DNA of 5,198 nt, from assembly GCA_002314875.1 (NCBI GenBank), contig DCHS01000029.1, positions 15,097 through 20,294 on the forward strand, given 5' to 3'. The position numbers and the translations under genes were made by a program. The stretch comes from Prevotellaceae bacterium UBA1746. GTDB lineage: Bacteria > Bacteroidota > Bacteroidia > Bacteroidales > Bacteroidaceae. The notes under the pieces are model-generated. The model was not told where the DNA came from, did not search any database, and saw only the letters and a list, made by a program, of their open reading frames with translations. This document shows, piece after piece, positions 1-5,198 of the stretch; position 1 is the stretch's first letter; each line of letters opens with the position of its first letter.

Positions 1-108
1 CTGAATGCCGAAATCGGCAGGGGCAGCAGTGAAAGTCACCGTGAGTTCGAGACCTGTGTGAAGGCCCTTGCTGCTGAGGGAAAACGGAGCGAGGAGGGTA
101 TGTTGCAC
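1..108 (-). CDS. lpxC: UDP-3-O-acyl-N-acetylglucosamine deacetylase LpxC, N-terminal 36 codons (probably the LpxC-FabZ fusion)
   Basis: LpxC is the zinc deacetylase that performs the committed step of lipid A synthesis in the cytoplasm. It removes the acetyl group from UDP-3-O-acyl-GlcNAc and gives the amine that LpxD then acylates. The minus strand reads VQHTLLAPFSLSSKGLHTGL followed by ELTVTFTAAPADFGIQ. This matches the LpxC N-terminus, with its KQxTL opening, the GLHTG signature (residues 15-19) and a following beta strand ending in a PAP/APA-like turn. The gene runs off the window edge, so the zinc ligands are not visible. GTG at 108-106 is chosen as start because it is the only NTG codon in frame between the lpxD stop and the GLHTG motif, and it puts the start about where LpxC proteins begin. 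It lies 63 bases after lpxD on the same strand, so the two are probably co-transcribed. In Bacteroidetes lpxC is usually fused to fabZ; that is family knowledge and cannot be seen here. Confidence 0.88.
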   Translation of the reverse strand, partial: MQHTLLAPFSLSSKGLHTGLELTVTFTAAPADFGIQ

Positions 109-171
109 GGAGTTTAGGGGATTTGTAAGTATGTATAGGACGAAAGTTCCGGTGGTTCTGGAATTTCCGAA
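109..171 (-). other. lpxD-lpxC spacer, in frame with both genes
   Basis: The 63 bases between the lpxD TAA (174-172) and the lpxC GTG (108-106) hold no hairpin with a T-tract and no TAnnTTTG box that I can see, which fits co-transcription of the two genes. No Shine-Dalgarno-like purine run precedes the GTG. The spacer has 21 sense codons in the shared frame and no stop. Confidence 0.6.
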
Positions 172-1212
172 TTATTCTTCAGAGGCAGCCTTGAGGGCGG
201 CAAGCTCTTTCTTGAGTGCCTTGACTTCGGCAGCGAGGTCAGGAAGGCGTTTGAAGTAGGCAGAGGCAAGCATGAATTGCTTGGCATCGATAGCTGGACT
301 ACCCATGAGCGTAACACCTTCTTTCTTGTTGGAGATGAGGCCCGTCTGAGCGCCGAGGTGAGTGCGGTTAGCAACTTCGATGTGACCAGCAATGCCAACT
401 TGACCACCGAACATGCACCACTCTCCTACTTTAGTGCTACCTGCAACACCGGACTGAGCGGAGATGACAGTGTTTGAACGTATGTCGCAGTTGTGACCAA
501 TCTGAACGAGGTTATCAAGTTTAACGCCCTTGCGGATGTAGGTACTCCCCATCGTTGAACGGTCAATGCAAGTATTGGCTCCAAGTTCAACATCGTCTTC
601 AATGGTTACGATACCAATCTGGGGAATCTTCTCATAACCGTCTTCTGCAGGAGCAAAACCGAAACCGTCGGCACCAATGACAACGCCACTATGAAGAATG
701 ATGCGGTTGCCAAGCTTGCAGTCGTGATAGACACTGACATTGGGATAGAGGATGCAGTTTTCACCAATAGTAGCACGTTCTTCAACGACAACATGGGGAT
801 AAATCTGCGTTCCCGCTCCAATCTTCACACCATCACCTATGTAGGCGAATGCTCCGACATAAACATCATCGGCAACTACTGCCGTCTCGCTGATAAAAGC
901 GAGGGGATGGATGCCTTTGCGGCGCTGTGTCATGGATTCATAGAGCGTAAGTAAACGTGCGATAGCCTCGTAGGCATTGGCAACGCGAATAAGGGTGGTC
1001 TTTACGGGCTTTTCCAACTGGTAATCCTGATTGATGAGGACAATGCTGGATTCAGTCTCGTAGAGGTAGTGGGCGTATTTTGGATTAGCAAGGAAGGAGA
1101 TAGCGCCCGGCATGCCTTCCTCGATTTTTGCGAAAGTCTGGACTGCTGCCTGAGGATTGCCCTCAACGGTACCATCCAGATATTCCGCTATCTGTTGTGC
1201 TTGAAATTCCAT
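172..1212 (-). CDS. lpxD: UDP-3-O-(3-hydroxyacyl)glucosamine N-acyltransferase LpxD
   Basis: LpxD transfers a 3-hydroxyacyl chain from acyl carrier protein to the 2-amino group of UDP-3-O-acyl-glucosamine, the third step of lipid A synthesis, in the cytoplasm. The 346-residue product is of normal length for the family (E. coli has 341). Residues 1 to about 95 form the N-terminal nucleotide-binding domain, with the typical segment ISFLANPKYAHYL at 38-50. From about 100 to 300 there are hexapeptide repeats of a left-handed beta helix, including the family motif VIGADGFGFA at 178-187. His240 in DNLVQIGHN (233-241) corresponds to the catalytic His239 of E. coli LpxD. A charged C-terminal helix (about 322-342) follows, as in other trimeric LpxD proteins. 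All landmarks are present, so it should be active. The ATG at 1212 is chosen because the conserved MEFQAQQIAEYL opening begins there; an in-frame extension to 1305 is AT-rich, lacks similarity and would cover the likely promoter. lpxC follows in the same direction. Confidence 0.97.
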   Translation of the reverse strand: MEFQAQQIAEYLDGTVEGNPQAAVQTFAKIEEGMPGAISFLANPKYAHYLYETESSIVLINQDYQLEKPVKTTLIRVANAYEAIARLLTLYESMTQRRKGIHPLAFISETAVVADDVYVGAFAYIGDGVKIGAGTQIYPHVVVEERATIGENCILYPNVSVYHDCKLGNRIILHSGVVIGADGFGFAPAEDGYEKIPQIGIVTIEDDVELGANTCIDRSTMGSTYIRKGVKLDNLVQIGHNCDIRSNTVISAQSGVAGSTKVGEWCMFGGQVGIAGHIEVANRTHLGAQTGLISNKKEGVTLMGSPAIDAKQFMLASAYFKRLPDLAAEVKALKKELAALKAASEE

Positions 1213-1231
1213 TTTATTAGTAATTTGACTG

Positions 1232-1239
1232 CAAAGATA
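1232..1239 (-). promoter_or_regulatory. Candidate Bacteroidetes-type -7 box for lpxD
   Basis: The minus strand reads TATCTTTG, a full match to the Bacteroidetes sigma-ABfr -7 consensus TAnnTTTG. It lies 19 bases before the lpxD ATG, which would give a leader of only about 12-15 bases. No clean TTTG -33 element sits 19-21 bases upstream; the nearest is a weak CTTTTCG around 1260-1266. A second TAnnTTTG match, TAATTTTG at 1294-1301, also lacks a good partner and would give a leader of about 75 bases. The location, between a terminator and the gene, supports a promoter somewhere here; the exact box is inference. Confidence 0.5.
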
Positions 1240-1323
1240 ACATTTGGAACGCAAATAATCGAAAAGTTTTATGATTTTTTCATAGAAAAAAGACAAAATT
1301 ATCAATTTTTAGGAAATGGGCAT

Positions 1324-1362
1324 AAAAAAAGCGAGGGCAAGCCAATGAAGGCCTGCCCTCGC
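1324..1362 (-). terminator. Intrinsic terminator of the susC-susD transcript
   Basis: Bases 1331-1339 (GCGAGGGCA on the plus strand) pair perfectly with 1354-1362 (TGCCCTCGC). After one A/C mismatch (1340 and 1353) a further GCC/GGC pairing (1341-1343 with 1350-1352) closes a six-base loop. Read on the minus strand, the hairpin is followed directly by seven T residues (1330-1324), the classic Rho-independent layout. It begins 27 bases after the SusD stop. On the plus strand there is no comparable T-run after the stem, so it acts in the minus direction only. Confidence 0.93.
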
Positions 1363-1389
1363 AGTCTATTTATTCAGCGCTACGGGAGA

Positions 1390-3648
1390 TTATTTATTCT
1401 CAGGAGCGGGGAGATACCAGTTATTTGCATTGTTCAAATAATTGAAGAGTGATCCTACAGTTGAGGGGCTCTCATAGGGTGCGAGGTTGAGATCGCGACG
1501 GCTGATGAGCCATGCCATCCAAGCGGTACCATCTTCACCGGCAAGGTCACGGTGACGAGCGATACGCATAAGGTCGTAGTAACGGCTACCTTCGAAAGCA
1601 GTCTCGAGGGCCATTTCATCAGCGATGAGGGTTTCTACTGCTGAGATTTCTGCTTCGCTGGGACCATAGATGTTATAACCGTTATAGGTAGCAGTCTCTT
1701 CATAGTAGTCCTTCTTGCCGGTATGGTCAATGGACTTCTTGACGGGTTCTGCAACTTCTGCATCAACGGTCATGATAAGTTCACAATCCTCAGAGAGGGT
1801 GCGGCCACTACGTTCGCGTTCCTGAGCGATACGGTTAGCAACTTCTGTTTCGTAGTTACAAATGGAGTCGCTCTGAGCGAACATACCACGACCAGCCTGA
1901 CGGATACCTACATTTGGCTTATCAGTGAAGTCGGAGAAATCGAGCCACTGATAATCATGAGAACGGGTAAGTTCGTTGAAGTCGATGCAAGTAGCACCAC
2001 CAGCAACACCATCGTAATAGTAGGAAGGAGCAGCCATAGTGTAATCATAGGTCACAGCAACGCTTTCGAGAAGATCGTAATCTTCGGGATCAGCAGGGTC
2101 TGCCTTGTGCTCGTAAATGGTATCGGTCTTTACGATTTCTGTGAGCCACTGGTTTGTACTTGAATTGATGTCAGAAGGAATCTTCTCGGGCTCGAGACCA
2201 TCGCGGAGGATGGCATAGGCGAAGCGGGGGAAGCCAGCACGGTTGATAGCCTCAGCATACTTCAAATAAACCTGACGAAGACGATAAACGGGAATTCCGT
2301 AGCTGAATTTGAACGCAGAGGTGCTGGTGACATCATTGCTAAGACCTGTGGTATAGCAGAACTTGTCGATGAAACGGAGACGACCATTTTCGGTACGAAC
2401 AAGGGGAGCGCCGTCGTTGAGACGAAGATCATAATAACCATCAGTGAGGTAGTTGATACCTGTCAGCTGGGTACGGTCATTATTCATATCATTATAAACG
2501 AGAGGCTGAGCTGCATTCATTGCCACAAAACCCGCTGAGGGTTCAACCTGGCGATTCTTGTAGTTAGCCTTTACACTAATCTGACCGCTGGTTGCAGTTT
2601 CTTCTGTTTCGTTACCACTATCATCGGTAGTAGTACCAGTGGTGGTAGATGCACCTGATGAAGGATCGAAACCGTAAACCTGGGGAATGCTGGTCATAAC
2701 GCGCCCGAAGAAGCTATTGGCAGCAGAGGGAATGATAGTGATGTAATCAGAGGAAGAGATGTTACTTCCAAAGATGTTGTCACCCCAACGAGTGTAGGTT
2801 TGATAAGTTACTTCCACACCACGCTCGAACTTTACAACCGTAGCAATGCTCTGAACATAGTTATCGTTGTCATCAGTGAGGTACTTGTGATAGTGGTAAG
2901 CTGCCTGTTCGTAGTCATGCTTTGTTTCACCACGGAGGAGGTAGAGGTCACCCATCACGAGGTCTGCATTGAAGAGCATCTGGCTGTGACTGATGGTAGT
3001 GTTACCATTGGAGAAGCTACCATAAGCGGGATAGCCATAGACTTCTGCGTAGTTATAAGCCTGGGTGAGGCTCTGACCTTCAACGTTATTGAGCAAATCG
3101 AGAAGGTTGCTGGGATTTGCCCAACCCTCAGGAGGATTGGTTTCCCAACCGGTACCAGCGTTATCAACGGGCTTGGTGATGAAAGGTACTGAACCGTAGT
3201 TCTGAACCAACTGCATATAGGTCCAAGCACGGAGCAACTCAACCTGGGAAAGTTCACGACGCATGAAGTAGTTGTTGTTCTTCATGGCCATAGAGTCAAC
3301 CTTGGCGAGGTAGAAGTTACACTGATTGATGACCTTGTAGTAGGCAGAGCGGTTAAGGATGGCACTTTCACCATCTTTCAAATTACTGAAATTGATGATT
3401 TCAGATACTGAGTCGGCAACATACTCGGTAGGAGTGACAAGGTCACCACGAAGTTCACCGAGGAGGATGTTCTGCTCGATCATACCCTGCATGTTGCGCA
3501 TGATGCCAAGATAGAAGTTGATGGAGTCAGTTCCATTGAACTCTGTGGCATATCGTTCCATATCGGGCGTGAGCATATCCTCACAGGAGGTGGTGATAGT
3601 ACCAAGACCGAGGATGGCAAGACTCAAGGATAATATAGATTTTTTCAT
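1390..3648 (-). CDS. SusD/RagB-family surface lipoprotein, unusually long (752 residues)
   Basis: This is the ligand-binding lid of a SusCD outer-membrane importer, anchored at the cell surface by lipid. Residues 1-21 are a lipoprotein signal peptide (MKKS, hydrophobic core, then TITTSC), with Cys22 as the lipidated residue. The N-terminal half shows the helical, TPR-like SusD pattern: ELSQVELLRAWTYMQLVQNY (132-151) running into GSVPFIT, and ADLVMGDLYLLRG (228-240). Residues 454-472 (VYRLRQVYLKYAEAINRAG) match the conserved SusD helix before the C-terminal domain. LETAFEGSRYYDLMRIARHR (681-700) is the usual EGxRxxDLxR signature, and the protein ends in WYLPAPENK. Most family members have about 500-650 residues. 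The extra length lies mainly between 473 and 675, plus a Thr-rich loop at about 329-356. The start is fixed by the signal peptide. It follows the susC-like gene by 14 bases, so the two are one operon. The ligand is unknown; no enzyme neighbour points to a particular glycan or peptide. Confidence 0.94.
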   Translation of the reverse strand: MKKSILSLSLAILGLGTITTSCEDMLTPDMERYATEFNGTDSINFYLGIMRNMQGMIEQNILLGELRGDLVTPTEYVADSVSEIINFSNLKDGESAILNRSAYYKVINQCNFYLAKVDSMAMKNNNYFMRRELSQVELLRAWTYMQLVQNYGSVPFITKPVDNAGTGWETNPPEGWANPSNLLDLLNNVEGQSLTQAYNYAEVYGYPAYGSFSNGNTTISHSQMLFNADLVMGDLYLLRGETKHDYEQAAYHYHKYLTDDNDNYVQSIATVVKFERGVEVTYQTYTRWGDNIFGSNISSSDYITIIPSAANSFFGRVMTSIPQVYGFDPSSGASTTTGTTTDDSGNETEETATSGQISVKANYKNRQVEPSAGFVAMNAAQPLVYNDMNNDRTQLTGINYLTDGYYDLRLNDGAPLVRTENGRLRFIDKFCYTTGLSNDVTSTSAFKFSYGIPVYRLRQVYLKYAEAINRAGFPRFAYAILRDGLEPEKIPSDINSSTNQWLTEIVKTDTIYEHKADPADPEDYDLLESVAVTYDYTMAAPSYYYDGVAGGATCIDFNELTRSHDYQWLDFSDFTDKPNVGIRQAGRGMFAQSDSICNYETEVANRIAQERERSGRTLSEDCELIMTVDAEVAEPVKKSIDHTGKKDYYEETATYNGYNIYGPSEAEISAVETLIADEMALETAFEGSRYYDLMRIARHRDLAGEDGTAWMAWLISRRDLNLAPYESPSTVGSLFNYLNNANNWYLPAPENK
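3583..3648 (-). other. Lipoprotein signal peptide and lipobox of the SusD-like protein
   Basis: The segment encodes MKKS, a hydrophobic stretch rich in Leu, Ile and Gly, and the lipobox-like end TTSC with Cys22 at 3585-3583. Bacteroidetes lipoboxes are looser than the E. coli LAGC form, and TSC endings are common in SusD proteins. The residues after Cys22 are E-D-M-L, so acidic residues follow the Cys directly. Acidic residues near the acylated Cys are a feature of surface-export signals in Bacteroidetes, which fits display on the cell surface. The surface location itself is inferred from the family. Confidence 0.85.
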
Positions 3649-3662
3649 TGTAGCACAAACAA

Positions 3663-5198
3663 TTAGAGGTTGATGGTTACACCGAGATTAAAGTTACGAC
3701 CAGTGGGGAGGTAACCTGCGTCAATACCTTGATAGAGTACTGATGTTCCGCAACTTACTTCAGGATCCTGACCGAGATACTTGGTGAGGGTTACAACATT
3801 GTTAGCTTCTCCCCAAACTGAGAGGCCCTGGAGCCAAGAGAGGGTGAGAGGAATGTTATAGGTCAAACGAACTTTCTTGAGCTTGAGGTAGCTGCCATCT
3901 TCGATCCAACGATCGGAGAAGCGTTCGTTGTTTACCCAATCCTCGCTGTCAGGAGACATCGTACGGGGGATATCGGTCTGCTGACCTTCATACTTCCAAC
4001 GATTCACAACAGCGGTAGTCTGATTCCAGATGTTGTTAGCAGACTCGAGCTGCATGCGCTGGTAGTTGTAGATATCGTTACCGAGGCTGTACTTGAAGTT
4101 TACAGCAAGGGTAAGGTTTTTCCAAGTAAGAGAGGTGGAGATGTTACCATAGAAATCGGGATTAGGATTACCTATAACGACCATATCAGCCTCGTTAATC
4201 CAACCATCACCGTTCTGGTCAACGAACTTCACATCACCAGCGGTGAAGTCACGGCTGGGCTTGCTGGAAAGACCTGTGGGATACTTCAAACCTGCTGCCT
4301 GTGCTTCGGCTGTGGTAGAGAATACACCATCGGTCTCATAACCATAGAAAACACCAGCAGAGTAACCTACTGCGGTAAGGATATTGTTCTCACCATAGAT
4401 GCTAGAGGTATAACCCTGGTAAGCAAGATTTGCCTGGTCTGTGAGACCACTACCCTTCACTACACGCTGACCGTTCGCATCGAGGGCATAGGTGTAAATC
4501 TTGTTGTTGCTGTCATCAGGAAGCTTGGTGATTTCGTTCTTGTAATGACCTACGGTTGCACCAACCTGCCACTGCCAGTTCTTGAGATTAACAAGAACAA
4601 AGTTTGCATTGGCATTGAAACCAACATTCTTGAGTTCACCATCGTTGCTCCACATCTGGCTGAGACCTGTGATATCGCTCACGGTCTTACGAACGAGGAG
4701 ATCAGTAGTCTTACTATTGAAGTACTCAAAGCCAAGTGAAATGCGGTTCTTTAGCATATTCATCTGGAGAGCAACATTTGCACGGTGAGTAGTCTCCCAC
4801 TGGATGTTGGGATTCTGGATATTGGAGAGTTCAAGTGCGGTAGCCTTCTGGAGGAACTTAACGTTCTCGAAATAGGTACGAGCTGCGTAGTAATCGATAT
4901 TGTCGTTACCACTCATTTCATAACCAGCAGTGAGCTGCAAGAAGTCAATCCACTTGGGAGTGAACCAGCTTTCGTTGCTGATGTTCCAACCTACCTGTAC
5001 GCTGGGGAAGATGCCCCAAGGTACTCCTGCAACCTTAAGACCATTTGCTTCCAGACCGAAACGGCTGCTTGCCTCTGCGGTAGCAATTACCTTAGCAAAG
5101 TAACGATGCTTGTAATTGTAGTCAGCATTGATGTAGTAGGTAAGGTTGGTCCAGGTGTCGTTGGTACCACCGTAACCAAGATACTGGAGAGAGTATGC
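3663..5198 (-). CDS. SusC/RagA-family TonB-linked outer-membrane transporter, C-terminal 511 residues (5' end outside window)
   Basis: This is the channel of the SusCD pair, a TonB-dependent beta barrel that takes up the ligand captured by its SusD partner. The reading frame is open without interruption from the stop at 3665-3663 to the window edge, so the gene is cut by the window and not broken. The signal peptide, carboxypeptidase-regulatory-like domain, TonB box and plug are outside; the full protein would be about 1000 residues. Visible family landmarks, in fragment numbering, include IFPSVQVGWNISNESWF (about 57-73), LTAGYEMSGNDNIDYYAA (89-106) and NPNIQWETTHRANVALQM (129-146). GDVKF followed by DQNGDGWINEAD (to 338) and IGNPNPDFYGN (342-352) come next, then the barrel strand WIEDGSYLKLKKVRLTYNIP (431-450). 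It ends LPTGRNFNLGVTINL, a typical final barrel strand. The in-frame TTG at 4940 is an internal Leu codon, not a start. The substrate cannot be inferred. Confidence 0.95.
   Translation of the reverse strand, partial: AYSLQYLGYGGTNDTWTNLTYYINADYNYKHRYFAKVIATAEASSRFGLEANGLKVAGVPWGIFPSVQVGWNISNESWFTPKWIDFLQLTAGYEMSGNDNIDYYAARTYFENVKFLQKATALELSNIQNPNIQWETTHRANVALQMNMLKNRISLGFEYFNSKTTDLLVRKTVSDITGLSQMWSNDGELKNVGFNANANFVLVNLKNWQWQVGATVGHYKNEITKLPDDSNNKIYTYALDANGQRVVKGSGLTDQANLAYQGYTSSIYGENNILTAVGYSAGVFYGYETDGVFSTTAEAQAAGLKYPTGLSSKPSRDFTAGDVKFVDQNGDGWINEADMVVIGNPNPDFYGNISTSLTWKNLTLAVNFKYSLGNDIYNYQRMQLESANNIWNQTTAVVNRWKYEGQQTDIPRTMSPDSEDWVNNERFSDRWIEDGSYLKLKKVRLTYNIPLTLSWLQGLSVWGEANNVVTLTKYLGQDPEVSCGTSVLYQGIDAGYLPTGRNFNLGVTINL
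4185..4220 (-). other. EF-hand-like Asp/Asn loop within the SusC-like barrel
   Basis: Twelve residues, DQNGDGWINEAD, fit the calcium-loop pattern DxNxDGxIxxxD, with acidic or amide side chains at loop positions 1, 3, 5, 9 and 12, Gly at 6 and Ile at 8. The motif sits between GDVKFV and MVVIGNPNPDF. This segment recurs across SusC-family proteins as a DxNxDGxID stretch, so it is a family trait. Metal binding is an inference from the pattern. Confidence 0.7.

Larger units (their letters stand above)
1213..1389 (-). other. Intergenic region between the susD-like gene and lpxD
   Basis: This 177-base gap holds the terminator of the upstream unit (1324-1362) and then about 110 AT-rich bases that lead to lpxD. 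The AT-rich part contains two TAnnTTTG matches (1232-1239 and 1294-1301). I see no tRNA, small gene, repeat or riboswitch-like fold in it. The AT content is clearly higher than in the flanking genes, as expected of a promoter region. Confidence 0.8.

Noticed and set aside
114..407. Minus-strand frame of 97 codons overlapping the 3' end of lpxD
   Set aside because: It lies in another frame of lpxD, has a Ser/Leu/Pro-rich composition typical of frame shadows and shows no family motif.
1294..1301. TAATTTTG as the main lpxD promoter box
   Set aside because: It matches TAnnTTTG, but has no TTTG element 19-21 bases upstream, and the box nearer the gene is equally good. It is kept only as an alternative.
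1213..1305. In-frame 31-residue N-terminal extension of LpxD starting at 1305
   Set aside because: It is AT-rich, does not resemble LpxD N-termini, and overlaps the likely promoter. The conserved start MEFQAQQIAEYL begins at 1212.
1331..1362. Hairpin as a bidirectional terminator
   Set aside because: The T-tract exists only in the minus-strand direction, and no plus-strand gene approaches it.
1723..2163. Plus-strand frame of 146 codons antisense to the susD-like gene
   Set aside because: It is antisense to a well-supported gene, has no recognisable domain and no promoter; the same holds for 2800-3192, 1069-1452, 691-954 and the plus-strand frames near 4545-4788.
4938..4940. TTG as a start codon for a separate 425-residue SusC-like protein
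   Set aside because: The frame stays open and matches SusC sequence all the way to the window edge, so this is an internal Leu codon.
1..5198. CRISPR arrays, insertion sequences, tRNA or rRNA genes, attachment sites
   Set aside because: No regularly spaced repeats, transposase-like frames, terminal inverted repeats or cloverleaf-like segments were seen on either strand.

Overview
The window looks like a chromosomal segment of a Bacteroidales bacterium. The family assignment, perhaps Prevotella or a relative, is inference. Three things support this: a SusC/SusD outer-membrane pair, a TAnnTTTG-type promoter box of the Bacteroidetes kind, and no recognisable Shine-Dalgarno sequence ahead of any visible start. 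All four genes lie on the minus strand, so transcription runs from high to low coordinates. No gene on the plus strand is credible.

From high to low coordinates: 5198-3663 is the C-terminal 511 residues of a SusC/RagA-type TonB-dependent transporter, cut by the window edge. Only 14 bases separate it from 3648-1390, a complete 752-residue SusD/RagB-type surface lipoprotein. Such pairs import glycans or peptides across the outer membrane: the lipoprotein is a lid that binds ligand and the SusC barrel is the TonB-driven channel. The substrate cannot be read from this sequence, and no glycosidase, sulfatase, peptidase or regulator is in view. A strong hairpin with a T-tract (1324-1362) ends this transcript.

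The second unit starts in the 177-base gap 1213-1389. A Bacteroidetes-like -7 box (1232-1239) precedes lpxD (1212-172), the N-acyltransferase of lipid A synthesis. After 63 bases comes the first 36 codons of lpxC (108-1), the committed-step deacetylase, cut by the other window edge. In Bacteroidetes lpxC is usually fused to fabZ, but that part lies outside the window. LpxC and LpxD catalyse consecutive steps of the Raetz pathway: LpxC removes the acetyl group and LpxD adds the second 3-hydroxyacyl chain.

Overall this is ordinary gene content: a nutrient-uptake locus next to a housekeeping lipid A locus. I do not see a new system. The most distinctive points are the unusual length and internal layout of the SusD-like protein, the GTG start of lpxC in the same frame as lpxD, and the clean transcriptional boundary between the two units.
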